A stretch of DNA of 64,000 nucleotides. It comes from Algoriphagus sp. Its GTDB lineage: Bacteria; Bacteroidota; Bacteroidia; Cytophagales; Cyclobacteriaceae. The notes below the pieces were generated by a model, which had not been told where the DNA came from, ran no database searches, and saw only the letters and a list, made by a program, of their open reading frames with translations. Shown piece after piece: positions 26,442 to 34,510 of this stretch. The translations under genes and the position numbers were made by a program. Within the stretch, counting starts at the first letter, position 1. Each line of letters begins with the position of its first letter. The DNA is taken from positions 112,125 through 176,124 of the forward strand of contig NZ_JAMWZB010000001.1 of assembly GCF_024305035.1 (NCBI RefSeq), given 5' to 3'.

Positions 26442-29066
26442 ATGGAAGCAAAACAGATCCGGAGTACCTTTATTTCCTTTTTCCAATCCAAACAGCACCA
26501 GTTTGTCCCTTCAGCACCGATTGTGATTAAAAATGATCCAACGCTGATGTTTACCAATGCAGGGATGAATCAATTCAAAGATGCTTTTCTCGGAAATGAA
26601 ACTGCTAAGTTTTCCCGAGTAGCTAACTCCCAAAAATGCCTTCGTGTGAGCGGTAAACACAATGATTTAGAAGAGGTGGGAGTGGATACCTACCACCATA
26701 CCATGTTTGAAATGTTGGGCAATTGGTCTTTTGGAGATTATTTTAAACAAGAAGCGATAGCCTGGGCTTGGGAGCTTTTGACCGAAGTGTACAAACTGCC
26801 AAAAGATCAACTCTACGTCTCGGTTTTTGAGGGAGACAAAGGAGATCAATTGGGAATGGATCAAGAAGCATACGATTTCTGGAAAGCCATTGTACCCGAG
26901 GACCGAATTATCATGGGTTCCAAAAAGGATAATTTTTGGGAGATGGGTGATACCGGACCTTGCGGTCCCTGTTCGGAAATCCACATTGACTTGCGTTCAG
27001 AAGAAGAAAGAGCCTCGATTCCAGGACGATACTTGGTCAATAATGACCATCCTCAGGTGATTGAAATCTGGAACCTGGTCTTTATGCAGTACAATCGACT
27101 CTCAGATGGTACATTAAAGGAACTTCCTGCCAAGCATGTGGACACCGGAATGGGGTTTGAGCGATTGGTGCGAGCGATACAGGCCAAATCCTCCAATTAT
27201 GACACGGATTTATTTACGCCTTTTATCCAATACCTGGAGCAAAAATCAGGGAAATTGTATGGAAAAGACGAGCAAACTGACATAGCCTTTCGAGTGATCG
27301 TGGATCATATTCGGGCGATTTCATTTACGATTGCAGATGGGCAGCTTCCCTCAAACAATAAAGCGGGCTACGTAATTCGAAGAATTCTCCGAAGAGCAGT
27401 GCGCTATGGATATACCTTTTTAGGGTTTTCAGAGCCATTTTTACATGAGTTGACAGGGTTGATTGCTGAAAATTTCGGTGAAATTTTTCCTGAAGTGAAA
27501 GATCAAAGGGATTTTATTGCCAAGGTGATTCAAGAAGAAGAAAGCTCGTTTTTGAGAACCTTGGATAAAGGTCTAAAAATGCTTGACTCGATCAAGGCTG
27601 AATTGGGCGAAAAAGGTGAGCAGGTCATTTCCGGAAAGACCGCTTTTGAGTTGTATGATACTTTTGGCTTTCCATTGGATCTGACCTCATTGATTGCTAG
27701 GGAGAGTGGTTTTTCCTTAGATGAACAAGGGTTTGCCTCTGAAATGGAAAAGCAGAAAAATCGATCCCGGGCTGCATCTGAGTCGGAAACTGGCGATTGG
27801 GTCTTAGTTCATGAAGATGAAGGTGTGGAGTTTATCGGTTATGATTTTCTGGAGTCTTTTGCCCACATCATCAAGTACCGGACCGTCAAGGATAAAAAAG
27901 GGGATAAGTATCAATTGGTACTCGATAAAACACCATTTTATGCCGAAAGCGGAGGACAAGTTGGCGATACGGGTTGGTTGATATCCGAAAGTGAAAAAAT
28001 CAGAGTGATTGACACGAAGCGAGAAAATGATTTGATTGTTCATTTTGTGGAGAAGCTTCCTAAAAAACCGGAAGTCCGATTTTCAGCTGAAATCGATAAA
28101 GAAAAACGTCAGCTTACGATGAATAATCACACGGCTACTCATTTGCTTCAATCAGCCCTTCGGCAGGTACTTGGTAGTCATATTCAACAGCGAGGTTCTT
28201 TAGTGAACCATCAAGTTCTGCGATTTGATTTTTCTCATTTTGCAAAAATGACAGATGAAGAGCTCAACCAAGTGGAGCATATTGTCAATGCTAAAATCAG
28301 GGAGAATATTGCGCTGATGGAGCAGCGGAATGTTCCCATCGAAGAAGCAAAGAAAATGGGGGCTACGGCACTATTTGGAGAGAAATACGGAGACTATGTG
28401 CGTGTGATCACGTTTGATCCCAACTTTTCTGTGGAGCTTTGTGGCGGTACTCATGTGTCCTCTACCTCCCAAGTAGGACTTTTTAAAATCGTTTCCGAAG
28501 GTTCAGTAGCCTCTGGGGTACGCCGAATAGAAGCCCTTACGGCTGCTGCTGCGGAGAATTATTTTCGCCAACAGGAAACGCTTTTGAAAGAATTGAAGGA
28601 TTTGTTAAAAAATCCCAAAGATTTGAGAAAATCCATAGAGAATTTGATCGATGAGCGTAATGAACTGAAAAAGGAAATAGAAGGTCTTTATTTGGAGAAA
28701 GCCTCTTCGATAAAAAAGGATTTGCTCCAGCAAGTTCAAATTAAAGATGGCATGCAGACCCTTGTAGCCAAAATCACATTACCCCATGCAGATGCTCTGA
28801 AAAAACTGGCGTATGAATTGAAAAATGAATTGGAAAATGCTTTTGTGATTTTGGCCGCGAATATTTCCGAAAAACCTCAAATTGCGGTCATTCTAGCGGA
28901 GGATTTAATCCAGTCAAAAGGTTTGAATGCCGGTCAAATTGTAAGAGAATTGGCCAAGGAGATTCAAGGTGGAGGAGGGGGACAGCCGTTTTTTGCGACA
29001 GCGGGAGGAAAGAATCTCGAGGGGTTGAATCAAGTCGTGACTAAGGCTCGAAAATTATATCAATAA
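26442..29066 (+). CDS. alaS: Alanyl-tRNA synthetase
   Basis: About 874 residues, class II synthetase with editing. The catalytic domain (FTNAGMNQFKDAFLG; VGVDTYHHTMFEMLGNWSFGDYFK; GDTGPCGPCSEIH) is followed by the tRNA-recognition region, the editing domain with zinc ligands HTATHLLQ and CGGTH, and the C-terminal C-Ala domain ending in GGGGGQPFFATAGGK. The frame is open to 26379, but the ATG at 26442 (MEAKQIRSTFISFF) is the conserved start. gatB follows by 18 bp. Confidence 0.97.
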   Translation: MEAKQIRSTFISFFQSKQHQFVPSAPIVIKNDPTLMFTNAGMNQFKDAFLGNETAKFSRVANSQKCLRVSGKHNDLEEVGVDTYHHTMFEMLGNWSFGDYFKQEAIAWAWELLTEVYKLPKDQLYVSVFEGDKGDQLGMDQEAYDFWKAIVPEDRIIMGSKKDNFWEMGDTGPCGPCSEIHIDLRSEEERASIPGRYLVNNDHPQVIEIWNLVFMQYNRLSDGTLKELPAKHVDTGMGFERLVRAIQAKSSNYDTDLFTPFIQYLEQKSGKLYGKDEQTDIAFRVIVDHIRAISFTIADGQLPSNNKAGYVIRRILRRAVRYGYTFLGFSEPFLHELTGLIAENFGEIFPEVKDQRDFIAKVIQEEESSFLRTLDKGLKMLDSIKAELGEKGEQVISGKTAFELYDTFGFPLDLTSLIARESGFSLDEQGFASEMEKQKNRSRAASESETGDWVLVHEDEGVEFIGYDFLESFAHIIKYRTVKDKKGDKYQLVLDKTPFYAESGGQVGDTGWLISESEKIRVIDTKRENDLIVHFVEKLPKKPEVRFSAEIDKEKRQLTMNNHTATHLLQSALRQVLGSHIQQRGSLVNHQVLRFDFSHFAKMTDEELNQVEHIVNAKIRENIALMEQRNVPIEEAKKMGATALFGEKYGDYVRVITFDPNFSVELCGGTHVSSTSQVGLFKIVSEGSVASGVRRIEALTAAAAENYFRQQETLLKELKDLLKNPKDLRKSIENLIDERNELKKEIEGLYLEKASSIKKDLLQQVQIKDGMQTLVAKITLPHADALKKLAYELKNELENAFVILAANISEKPQIAVILAEDLIQSKGLNAGQIVRELAKEIQGGGGGQPFFATAGGKNLEGLNQVVTKARKLYQ

Positions 29067-29084
29067 GAAAGTGAACACATACGC

Positions 29085-30545
29085 ATGATCAGCGAAGAAA
29101 TAAAAAATAAGTATCAACTCGTCATCGGCCTGGAAGTTCATGCCCAACTGCAGACGCAGAGTAAGATTTTTGCTGCAGACTCCACCAAGTTTGGTAACGA
29201 ACCCAATACGCAAGTTTCTGCGATCACACTCGGTCATCCGGGTACACTTCCCAAAGTAAACAAAAAAGCTATAGAATTTGCGATCAAAATGGGCTTGGCC
29301 TGTAATTGTACGATCACGCGTCATACCCTTTTTTCCAGGAAAAACTATTTCTATCCAGACCTTCCCAAGGGCTATCAAATTACGCAAGACAAAGCTCCAA
29401 TTTGCGTGGGTGGGCAGGTGCCCATTCAGCTTGCTGACGGCACCAAAAAATCAATTCAACTCAATCGGATTCATTTGGAGGAGGATGCAGGTAAATCCAT
29501 CCACCTGGATAACCAGACCGATACTTTGGTGGATTTTAATCGAGCAGGTACTCCCTTGATTGAGATTGTAACTGAACCTGATTTACGAAGCCCGGAGGAG
29601 GCCACTGCTTTTTTGGCAGAAATCAAAAAGCTGGTGAAGTACCTTGAGATTTGTGATGGGAATATGGAGGAGGGTTCTCTTCGTTGTGATGCCAATATCT
29701 CGGTAATGCCCAAACAAGCCAAAGAATACGGAAAGAAAGTGGAAGTGAAAAATATGAATTCTTTCCGGAATGTGGCAAAAGCAATCGAACACGAGCATGA
29801 ACGAATAATCGCTTTGTTAGAGGAAGGAAAAGAAATCGTCTCGGAAACCCGAACGTTCGATGCCGATACCGGACGCACAGCACCCATGCGCACCAAAGAA
29901 GACTTAAATGATTATCGCTATTTTCCTGAGCCTGATCTCAGTCCAGTGGTGATCTCTGAAGAATGGCTCAATTCGGTCCGTCATACCCTTCCGGCTTTAC
30001 CCCGGGAGCTTTATGCTAAGTTTGTGACCGAATACGGGCTACCGGATTATGATGCGGCTTTTCTGAGCGAATCAAAAGAAATAGCCACTTGGTTTGAAGA
30101 ACTCTGCTTAAAAACAAACAACTATAAAGCTGCATCCAATTGGATGATGGGACCGATTAAGTCTTATCTAAATGAGCAAAATCTCACTATTGAAGAACTT
30201 CCAATTACTCCTGAAATTTTGGCCGAACTGATTCAGCTTATAGACGATGGAATAGTCAGCTTTTCATCCGCTTCACAAGCGATTTTTCCGGAGTTGCTAA
30301 GTGCTGGGGATCAATCTCCGGTTGAAATAGCGGAGCGTTTGAATTTGATTCAAGAAAGTGATGAGGCTTCGTTGAGACCTGTGGTACAACTTGTGTTGGA
30401 TGAAAATAAATCCAAAGTGGCGGAATACCGATCGGGTAAAAAAGGTCTCATGGGAATGTTTATGGGACAAGTGATGAAAAAGTCCCAAGGAAAAGCTGAT
30501 CCGAAGGTGGCTACAAAATTGTTGACAGAATTATTGAAAAATTAG
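29085..30545 (+). CDS. gatB: Asp-tRNA(Asn)/Glu-tRNA(Gln) amidotransferase subunit B
   Basis: 486 residues, the kinase/transamidation subunit of GatCAB. Seen: YQLVIGLEVHAQLQTQSKIF, the metal/ATP-site region LPKGYQITQDKAPIC, LEEDAGKSIH, DFNRAGTPLIEIVTEPDL, GSLRCDANIS, VEVKNMNSFRNVAKAIEHE, and the C-terminal tRNA-binding YqeY-like tail. GatA and GatC are not in the window. Next gene after alaS on the same strand. Confidence 0.97.
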   Translation: MISEEIKNKYQLVIGLEVHAQLQTQSKIFAADSTKFGNEPNTQVSAITLGHPGTLPKVNKKAIEFAIKMGLACNCTITRHTLFSRKNYFYPDLPKGYQITQDKAPICVGGQVPIQLADGTKKSIQLNRIHLEEDAGKSIHLDNQTDTLVDFNRAGTPLIEIVTEPDLRSPEEATAFLAEIKKLVKYLEICDGNMEEGSLRCDANISVMPKQAKEYGKKVEVKNMNSFRNVAKAIEHEHERIIALLEEGKEIVSETRTFDADTGRTAPMRTKEDLNDYRYFPEPDLSPVVISEEWLNSVRHTLPALPRELYAKFVTEYGLPDYDAAFLSESKEIATWFEELCLKTNNYKAASNWMMGPIKSYLNEQNLTIEELPITPEILAELIQLIDDGIVSFSSASQAIFPELLSAGDQSPVEIAERLNLIQESDEASLRPVVQLVLDENKSKVAEYRSGKKGLMGMFMGQVMKKSQGKADPKVATKLLTELLKN

Positions 30546-30622
30546 AATTATTTGGATATCATTTTAGGTGAAAGCCATTGGATGGTGATCCAAAAAACAA
30601 GGTTGGAATAAATTAAAAACAA

Positions 30623-30706
30623 ATGAAATCGAGCATGAGGTACCCGTCACACACGGGGATGATTAGAATTGCGAGATTCCATATGACCGCTAAAAAACAA
30701 TTATAA
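30623..30706 (+). CDS. KSSM-family small ORF, locus 1 copy A
   Basis: A 27-codon ORF (ATG at 30623, TAA at 30704) starting MKSSMRYPSHTGM and containing RFH near its end. It is followed by exactly 4 nt (ACAG) and then the ATG of copy B. Copies share KSSM, SHT-x-M and RFH, and differ by synonymous changes. The region before its ATG (AATTAAAAACAA) is typical of local gene starts. Not a family I recognise; a repeat element that merely happens to be open is the alternative. Confidence 0.55.
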   Translation: MKSSMRYPSHTGMIRIARFHMTAKKQL

Positions 30707-30710
30707 ACAG

Positions 30711-30794
30711 ATGAAATCGAGCATGACGTACCTGTCACACACGGGGATGATTAGAATTGCGAGATTCCATCTGACGGCAAAAAACAAATTATAA
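30711..30794 (+). CDS. KSSM-family small ORF, locus 1 copy B
   Basis: A second 27-codon ORF (ATG at 30711, TAA at 30792) in an 88-bp tandem period with copy A; it starts MKSSMTYLSHTGM. Four bases (ACAG) separate its stop from the ATG of the TlpA-like gene at 30799, which begins ATGAAAT like the repeat unit, so the downstream gene starts exactly where a third unit would. Compared with copy A it has seven base differences in codons, two of them synonymous (ACC/ACG, GCT/GCA). Translational coupling to the downstream gene is possible. Confidence 0.55.
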   Translation: MKSSMTYLSHTGMIRIARFHLTAKNKL

Positions 30795-30798
30795 ACAG

Positions 30799-31914
30799 AT
30801 GAAATACTCAATAACGGGAATAGGGGCTTTAGCTCTTTTCAGCTTCTTTTCTTGCGGCAATACCGGTTCAAAGCAGGTGGACGGAAAAGTGCAAATCAAG
30901 GGCCAATTGGAAAACACCCCTAGTGGATATGTCGTGTTATCCCAATTTACAGACAATAGACCTAAGGTATTGGATACTCTTTCGGTCGACGATTCTGGGA
31001 AATTTGACTATGAGCTGGAAGTAGATACCCCGACTTTTTATGAACTCAATCTCTATGGGCAGCGCTCTGTTCGGCTGGCTTTACTCGATGAGGATGTAGA
31101 AATCAACTATGACTTAAACAGTCCTTCCAGCTTGGAAATTAACGGATCCCAGGATAGTAAAGAAATGCTAAAATTGGAGACCTTGATGAATGAGTATCAG
31201 ATCCAGGTAAACAATTTAAATGAAGCCTATTACGAGGCTATGGGAAATAATGACACCGAAAAGGTGAAGGAAATCCAGTCTCAAGCGCTTCTTTTGGAGT
31301 CAAATCAAGCAGAACGGGTCAAAGAAACCATCACGAGCATGGGAGATAGTTTTGCTTCTTTAGCTGCGATTGGCTTGTTGAATCCCAAAAATGACTTTCC
31401 ATTTATTGATGAATTAGTTGCACGTCTGAATGAAAAATATCCAGGTACCAATTCGATTCTTCAAATGAAACAGCAGCTTGATGAAATGAGGGCACTTTCT
31501 GTCGGACAACCTGCACCAGAGATCGAACTCCCTACTCCGGATGGGGAAGTAGTGAAGCTTTCAGACCTACGAGGAAAATATGTATTGATCGATTTTTGGG
31601 CGGCCTGGTGTAAGCCTTGTCGAGTAGAAAATCCCAATGTGGTGAGGTTATACAATCAATATAAAGACAAGGGATTTGAGGTATTTGGGGTATCCTTGGA
31701 TCGGAAGAAAGAAGACTGGGTAAAGGCCATTGAAGAGGATGGACTAACCTGGACTCAGGTATCGGATTTGCAGTATTTTAATTCTGAAGCGGCTGAAACG
31801 TATCAAATTCAAGCGATTCCGGCAACTTACATGATTGATCCAGAGGGAAAAATTATCGCTAAAGATCTAAGAGGACCTAGTTTAGAAAATAAATTGGCCG
31901 AGTTGTTTGATTAA
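30799..31914 (+). CDS. TlpA/ResA-like thiol-disulfide oxidoreductase lipoprotein with DUF4369-like N-domain
   Basis: 371 residues. The N-terminus MKYSITGIGALALFSFFSCGN has a lipobox (FFSC). Residues about 30-130 are a beta-rich DUF4369-type domain (VQIKGQLENTPSGYVVLSQF), then a helical linker, then a thioredoxin fold (about 235-371) starting VGQPAPEIELPTPDGE with the redox motif WAAWCKPCRVENP and the cis-proline segment IQAIPATYMIDPEGK. It should reduce or exchange disulfides of periplasmic proteins. Preceded by two tandem small ORFs and followed by a strong terminator. Confidence 0.93.
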   Translation: MKYSITGIGALALFSFFSCGNTGSKQVDGKVQIKGQLENTPSGYVVLSQFTDNRPKVLDTLSVDDSGKFDYELEVDTPTFYELNLYGQRSVRLALLDEDVEINYDLNSPSSLEINGSQDSKEMLKLETLMNEYQIQVNNLNEAYYEAMGNNDTEKVKEIQSQALLLESNQAERVKETITSMGDSFASLAAIGLLNPKNDFPFIDELVARLNEKYPGTNSILQMKQQLDEMRALSVGQPAPEIELPTPDGEVVKLSDLRGKYVLIDFWAAWCKPCRVENPNVVRLYNQYKDKGFEVFGVSLDRKKEDWVKAIEEDGLTWTQVSDLQYFNSEAAETYQIQAIPATYMIDPEGKIIAKDLRGPSLENKLAELFD

Positions 31915-31940
31915 ACAACCGGCTGCTACCGCAAAAAAAG

Positions 31941-31970
31941 ACCCTGCCTTTTGAGAAGCAGGGTTTTTTT
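31941..31970 (+). terminator. Terminator of the TlpA-like gene
   Basis: ACCCTGC (31941-31947) and GCAGGGT (31958-31964) form a GC-rich stem, followed by a run of seven T. Nothing further is recognisable from here to the proC terminator at 32251; the stretch is AT-rich. Confidence 0.9.
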
Positions 31971-32250
31971 GTGAGCAGAAAATTTCAAAAGGAAGGAAGG
32001 ATTAAAAATACCAAACAATCCTCCCTTTAAAAATCGTGACTTCGAAAAAGGAATAGCAAAAGTTGTTTATCACCCGAGACAAAACTAATGAAAATATTCA
32101 AAAGAAAAACAAACCTTAAATAATTGCTTTCTTATTAAAGTGCATTAAAATAATAATAGGTATTATTATTCCAATTTTATGATTTCAAATATGCCATTTC
32201 CAGCCTGTATTCGATTGTATTAAATAATTGTGAAAAAGATTTTTTTTACA

Positions 32251-32276
32251 AAAAAAAACCGACCCTAAGGATCGGT
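32251..32276 (-). terminator. Terminator of proC
   Basis: On the minus strand CCGATCC and GGGTCGG are complementary over CCGA/TCGG plus inner pairs, followed by a run of T (complement of AAAAAAAA at 32251-32258). It is 25 bp past the proC stop codon. Confidence 0.8.
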
Positions 32277-32300
32277 GGATATTTATTGGAAGAAGAAACT

Positions 32301-33107
32301 TCATTTCTTTTCGATTTTCTCAAAGCTGGCTATGACGCCTCTGACCATAGCTGAGCTAAAGCCCTGATGCTCCATTTCATTAAGGCCGACAATGGTACAA
32401 CCCTTTGGTGTGGTGACCTTATCAATGGCCTCCTCAGGGTGCATGTTTCGTCTGATCATTAGTTCAGCCGCCCCCTTTACTGTTTGATTGACGATTTTGC
32501 TGGCCGTGGCGGCATCAAACCCGATTTGAATTCCGCCTTGAATCATGGCTCGGATAAAGCGCAAGACATAGGCGATTCCACAGGCTCCCAAAACAGTTGC
32601 TGCTTCCATCAGATTTTCATCGATTGGAATGGTAAACCCGATGGCATCAAAAAGGTCTTGGATGACTTTTACTTGATTTGATTCTGCATTTTGAGAGCAA
32701 ATGCAAGTGATGGACTCTTGAATATCTGCTGCGATATTTGGCATGGCCCGAAATGCCACTGATCTAGGATCAATTACCTCAAAAATTTCCTGTAAAGAAA
32801 TTCCAGTTGCCAGAGAAACTATCAGTTGTTTCTCAGGAGCCAATTCGGATCGGATTTCATTTAAAATCGGAGCGATGGTATAGGGTTTTACCCCTAAAAT
32901 TAAGATATCAGCATATTTAGCTGCTTGAAGGTTGTCATGGTGAACATGAACTCCCATCGCTTCAAATTCGGCTAAGGATTTCGTGTTTCGTTTGGTCAAG
33001 GTTAAATTTTGGGGTTTAAACTCTTCCAACTGAAGAAGGCCGTTGGCAATTGAAGTTCCTAGATTGCCACAACCAATTATTGCAATTTTTTGATCGAGAA
33101 GTTTCAA
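32301..33107 (-). CDS. proC: Pyrroline-5-carboxylate reductase
   Basis: 268 residues; reduces pyrroline-5-carboxylate to proline with NAD(P)H. The Rossmann motif IAIIGCGNLGTSIANGLL opens the protein. The VLGVKPYTIAPIL-like strand, RAMPNIAADIQES substrate segment and the C-terminal dimer-helix signature TVKGAAELMIRRNMHPEEAIDKVTTPKGCTIVGL (a span near residues 205-240) are all present. Monocistronic with its own terminator. Confidence 0.96.
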   Translation of the reverse strand: MKLLDQKIAIIGCGNLGTSIANGLLQLEEFKPQNLTLTKRNTKSLAEFEAMGVHVHHDNLQAAKYADILILGVKPYTIAPILNEIRSELAPEKQLIVSLATGISLQEIFEVIDPRSVAFRAMPNIAADIQESITCICSQNAESNQVKVIQDLFDAIGFTIPIDENLMEAATVLGACGIAYVLRFIRAMIQGGIQIGFDAATASKIVNQTVKGAAELMIRRNMHPEEAIDKVTTPKGCTIVGLNEMEHQGFSSAMVRGVIASFEKIEKK

Positions 33108-33217
33108 CTTTTCAATTTTTAAGTGAATGTGTTGAATAAAGGTAAATAAAAGGAGGGTTTTATTAAAGAAATTAAAATTTACACAATCCTGTAGTATGAA
33201 CTTTTTGAAAAGAATAC

Positions 33218-33248
33218 TTGATAATAGGTAAAGTTTATTTTACATTTG
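33218..33248 (+). promoter_or_regulatory. Promoter of the membrane-protein/XRE cassette
   Basis: TTG (33218-33220), 20 bp, TACATTTG (33241-33248): a close match to the Bacteroidota consensus. Transcription should start about 13 nt before the ATG at 33267. Confidence 0.7.
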
Positions 33249-33266
33249 GTAAAAATAATTTGACTT

Positions 33267-33695
33267 ATGAAAACAGATCCGCTATTTAATGTCCCCCTTT
33301 TTGCTCCGATTTGGAAGAAGATTGCTTTGATCTTTTTCCCCTTACCGATTGTGTTAGTGATTGGTTTAGGCGTTGTGAACCCGGAATTTGATCCGAATCA
33401 GGTGGCTCAAATAATTTATGGGTTTTGGGCGATTGCTTTTGCAATATTGAATTTAACCCGAGAAAAAGTCGAAGATGAAATGATTCAGAGGATGAGACTC
33501 AAATCATTCCAAACTGGTTTTTTTTGGCTGATTTGGGGAGTGGGTGCTTTGATGCTGATCAATTACATTCGATTTGAGCGGTTTACTTCCGAAATGTTTA
33601 CCGCCTTTTTGGTGCTTTTCCTGCTGAACATTTATATCTACGCGGCCTTTCAATTACAACTCTACCAATCCAAAACTGCCCAAGACCATGACTAA
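33267..33695 (+). CDS. Small membrane protein, first of an XRE cassette
   Basis: 142 residues with four predicted TM segments (IALIFFPLPIVLVIGLGV; QIIYGFWAIAFAILNL; GFFWLIWGVGALMLINYI; MFTAFLVLFLLNIYIYAAF). The cytoplasmic linker between TM2 and TM3 has EKVEDEMIQRMRLKS, closely mirrored in the next protein. Function unknown. It overlaps the next gene by 8 bp, and the pair ends in an XRE regulator, an arrangement that suggests the regulator controls the membrane pair. Confidence 0.75.
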   Translation: MKTDPLFNVPLFAPIWKKIALIFFPLPIVLVIGLGVVNPEFDPNQVAQIIYGFWAIAFAILNLTREKVEDEMIQRMRLKSFQTGFFWLIWGVGALMLINYIRFERFTSEMFTAFLVLFLLNIYIYAAFQLQLYQSKTAQDHD

Positions 33696-34149
33696 TTTAC
33701 TTTCAAAGATTCTCCTTCCTCATCGCTATCAGCAACTCGGCTGGTTTTCCTTAATCCCATTTGCATGCTTTGCTTATGGATCTGCTTTTCATGATTTTGA
33801 GTTGAAATGGCTAGATTTAGGGCCAATTTCCGTTCCAAATGCATTTGAGGGGACCGATAATAACCTAAGCAATGAATTGTCGATATTGGGCTTGTTTTCC
33901 GCTTTGTTCTTAATTTCCTTTTCCAAGGAAAAAAATGAAGATGAGTACATTCAAAAGCTTCGTCTAGACTCCATTTTGATCTCCTGTTACCTGTATTTTT
34001 TTCTCCATATGGGGGGAGCATTGGTATTTTACAGCCTCGATTATCTATCATTTTTATTCTTTAACCTGTTTTCGATTCCCCTGATATTTATCCTTCATTT
34101 TCGCTGGACACTATTCGGACAACATAGAACTATGGAGCTATCTTTATGA
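33688..34149 (+). CDS. Small membrane protein, second of an XRE cassette
   Basis: 153 residues with four likely TM segments and a central linker EKNEDEYIQKLRLDS that matches the EDExIQ-RL-S motif of the preceding protein, so the two are probably diverged paralogues with equivalent topology. The rest is hydrophobic and not family-specific. It overlaps the XRE gene by 4 bp (ATGA). Function unknown. Confidence 0.75.
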   Translation: MTNLLSKILLPHRYQQLGWFSLIPFACFAYGSAFHDFELKWLDLGPISVPNAFEGTDNNLSNELSILGLFSALFLISFSKEKNEDEYIQKLRLDSILISCYLYFFLHMGGALVFYSLDYLSFLFFNLFSIPLIFILHFRWTLFGQHRTMELSL

Positions 34150-34346
34150 AAAATACGATCAAAGTAGAGCGGGCCAGACATAATCTCACTCAGCAGGATT
34201 TGGCTGAAAAAGTGCAGGTTTCCCGGCAAACCATAAATTCGATCGAAGCGGGAAAATATGTGCCTTCGACGGTGTTAGCCTTGAAAATCGCCCGCGTATT
34301 TGAAATTGCTTTGGAAGATGTTTTTCAACTGGAGGAAGAAGATTAA
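34146..34346 (+). CDS. Small XRE-type HTH transcriptional regulator
   Basis: 66 residues that are almost entirely one HTH_3 domain: NTIKVERARHNLTQQDLAEKVQ, then VSRQTINSIEAGKYVPS recognition helix, then a short acidic tail (LEEED). Such minimal Cro/CI-like proteins, usually next to small membrane proteins, act as repressors of their own operon. The DNA target is not identifiable here. Translationally coupled to the upstream gene. Confidence 0.92.
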   Translation: MKNTIKVERARHNLTQQDLAEKVQVSRQTINSIEAGKYVPSTVLALKIARVFEIALEDVFQLEEED

Positions 34347-34382
34347 TTCTATGGTAAATTGGAATAAAACTCAAATTCCACA

Positions 34383-34415
34383 AAAAGCGGCATGATTTTG
34401 TCGCTTTTGCTTTTT
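34383..34415 (+). terminator. Terminator after the XRE cassette
   Basis: AAAAGCG (34383-34389) pairs with CGCTTTT (34402-34408), followed by GCTTTTT. Confidence 0.75.
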
Positions 34416-34463
34416 AATCCCAAGTGAGGTGGGTTTTTGTTCAAAAATTAGAATTGATTTAGG

Positions 34464-34491
34464 TTGAAAACCCTTTTATCTTATACATTTG
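34464..34491 (+). promoter_or_regulatory. Promoter of the glycosyltransferase/epimerase genes
   Basis: TTG (34464-34466), 17 bp, TACATTTG (34484-34491). The inferred start is about 15 nt upstream of the ATG at 34511. Confidence 0.6.
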
Positions 34492-34510
34492 TAAGCTTAT
34501 CTTTTATTCG

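Noticed and set aside
30630..30660. The CCCGT/ACGGG hairpin within the small ORF as the conserved element itself
   Set aside because: It is present in locus 1 only; locus 2 copies break or lose it while keeping the peptide.
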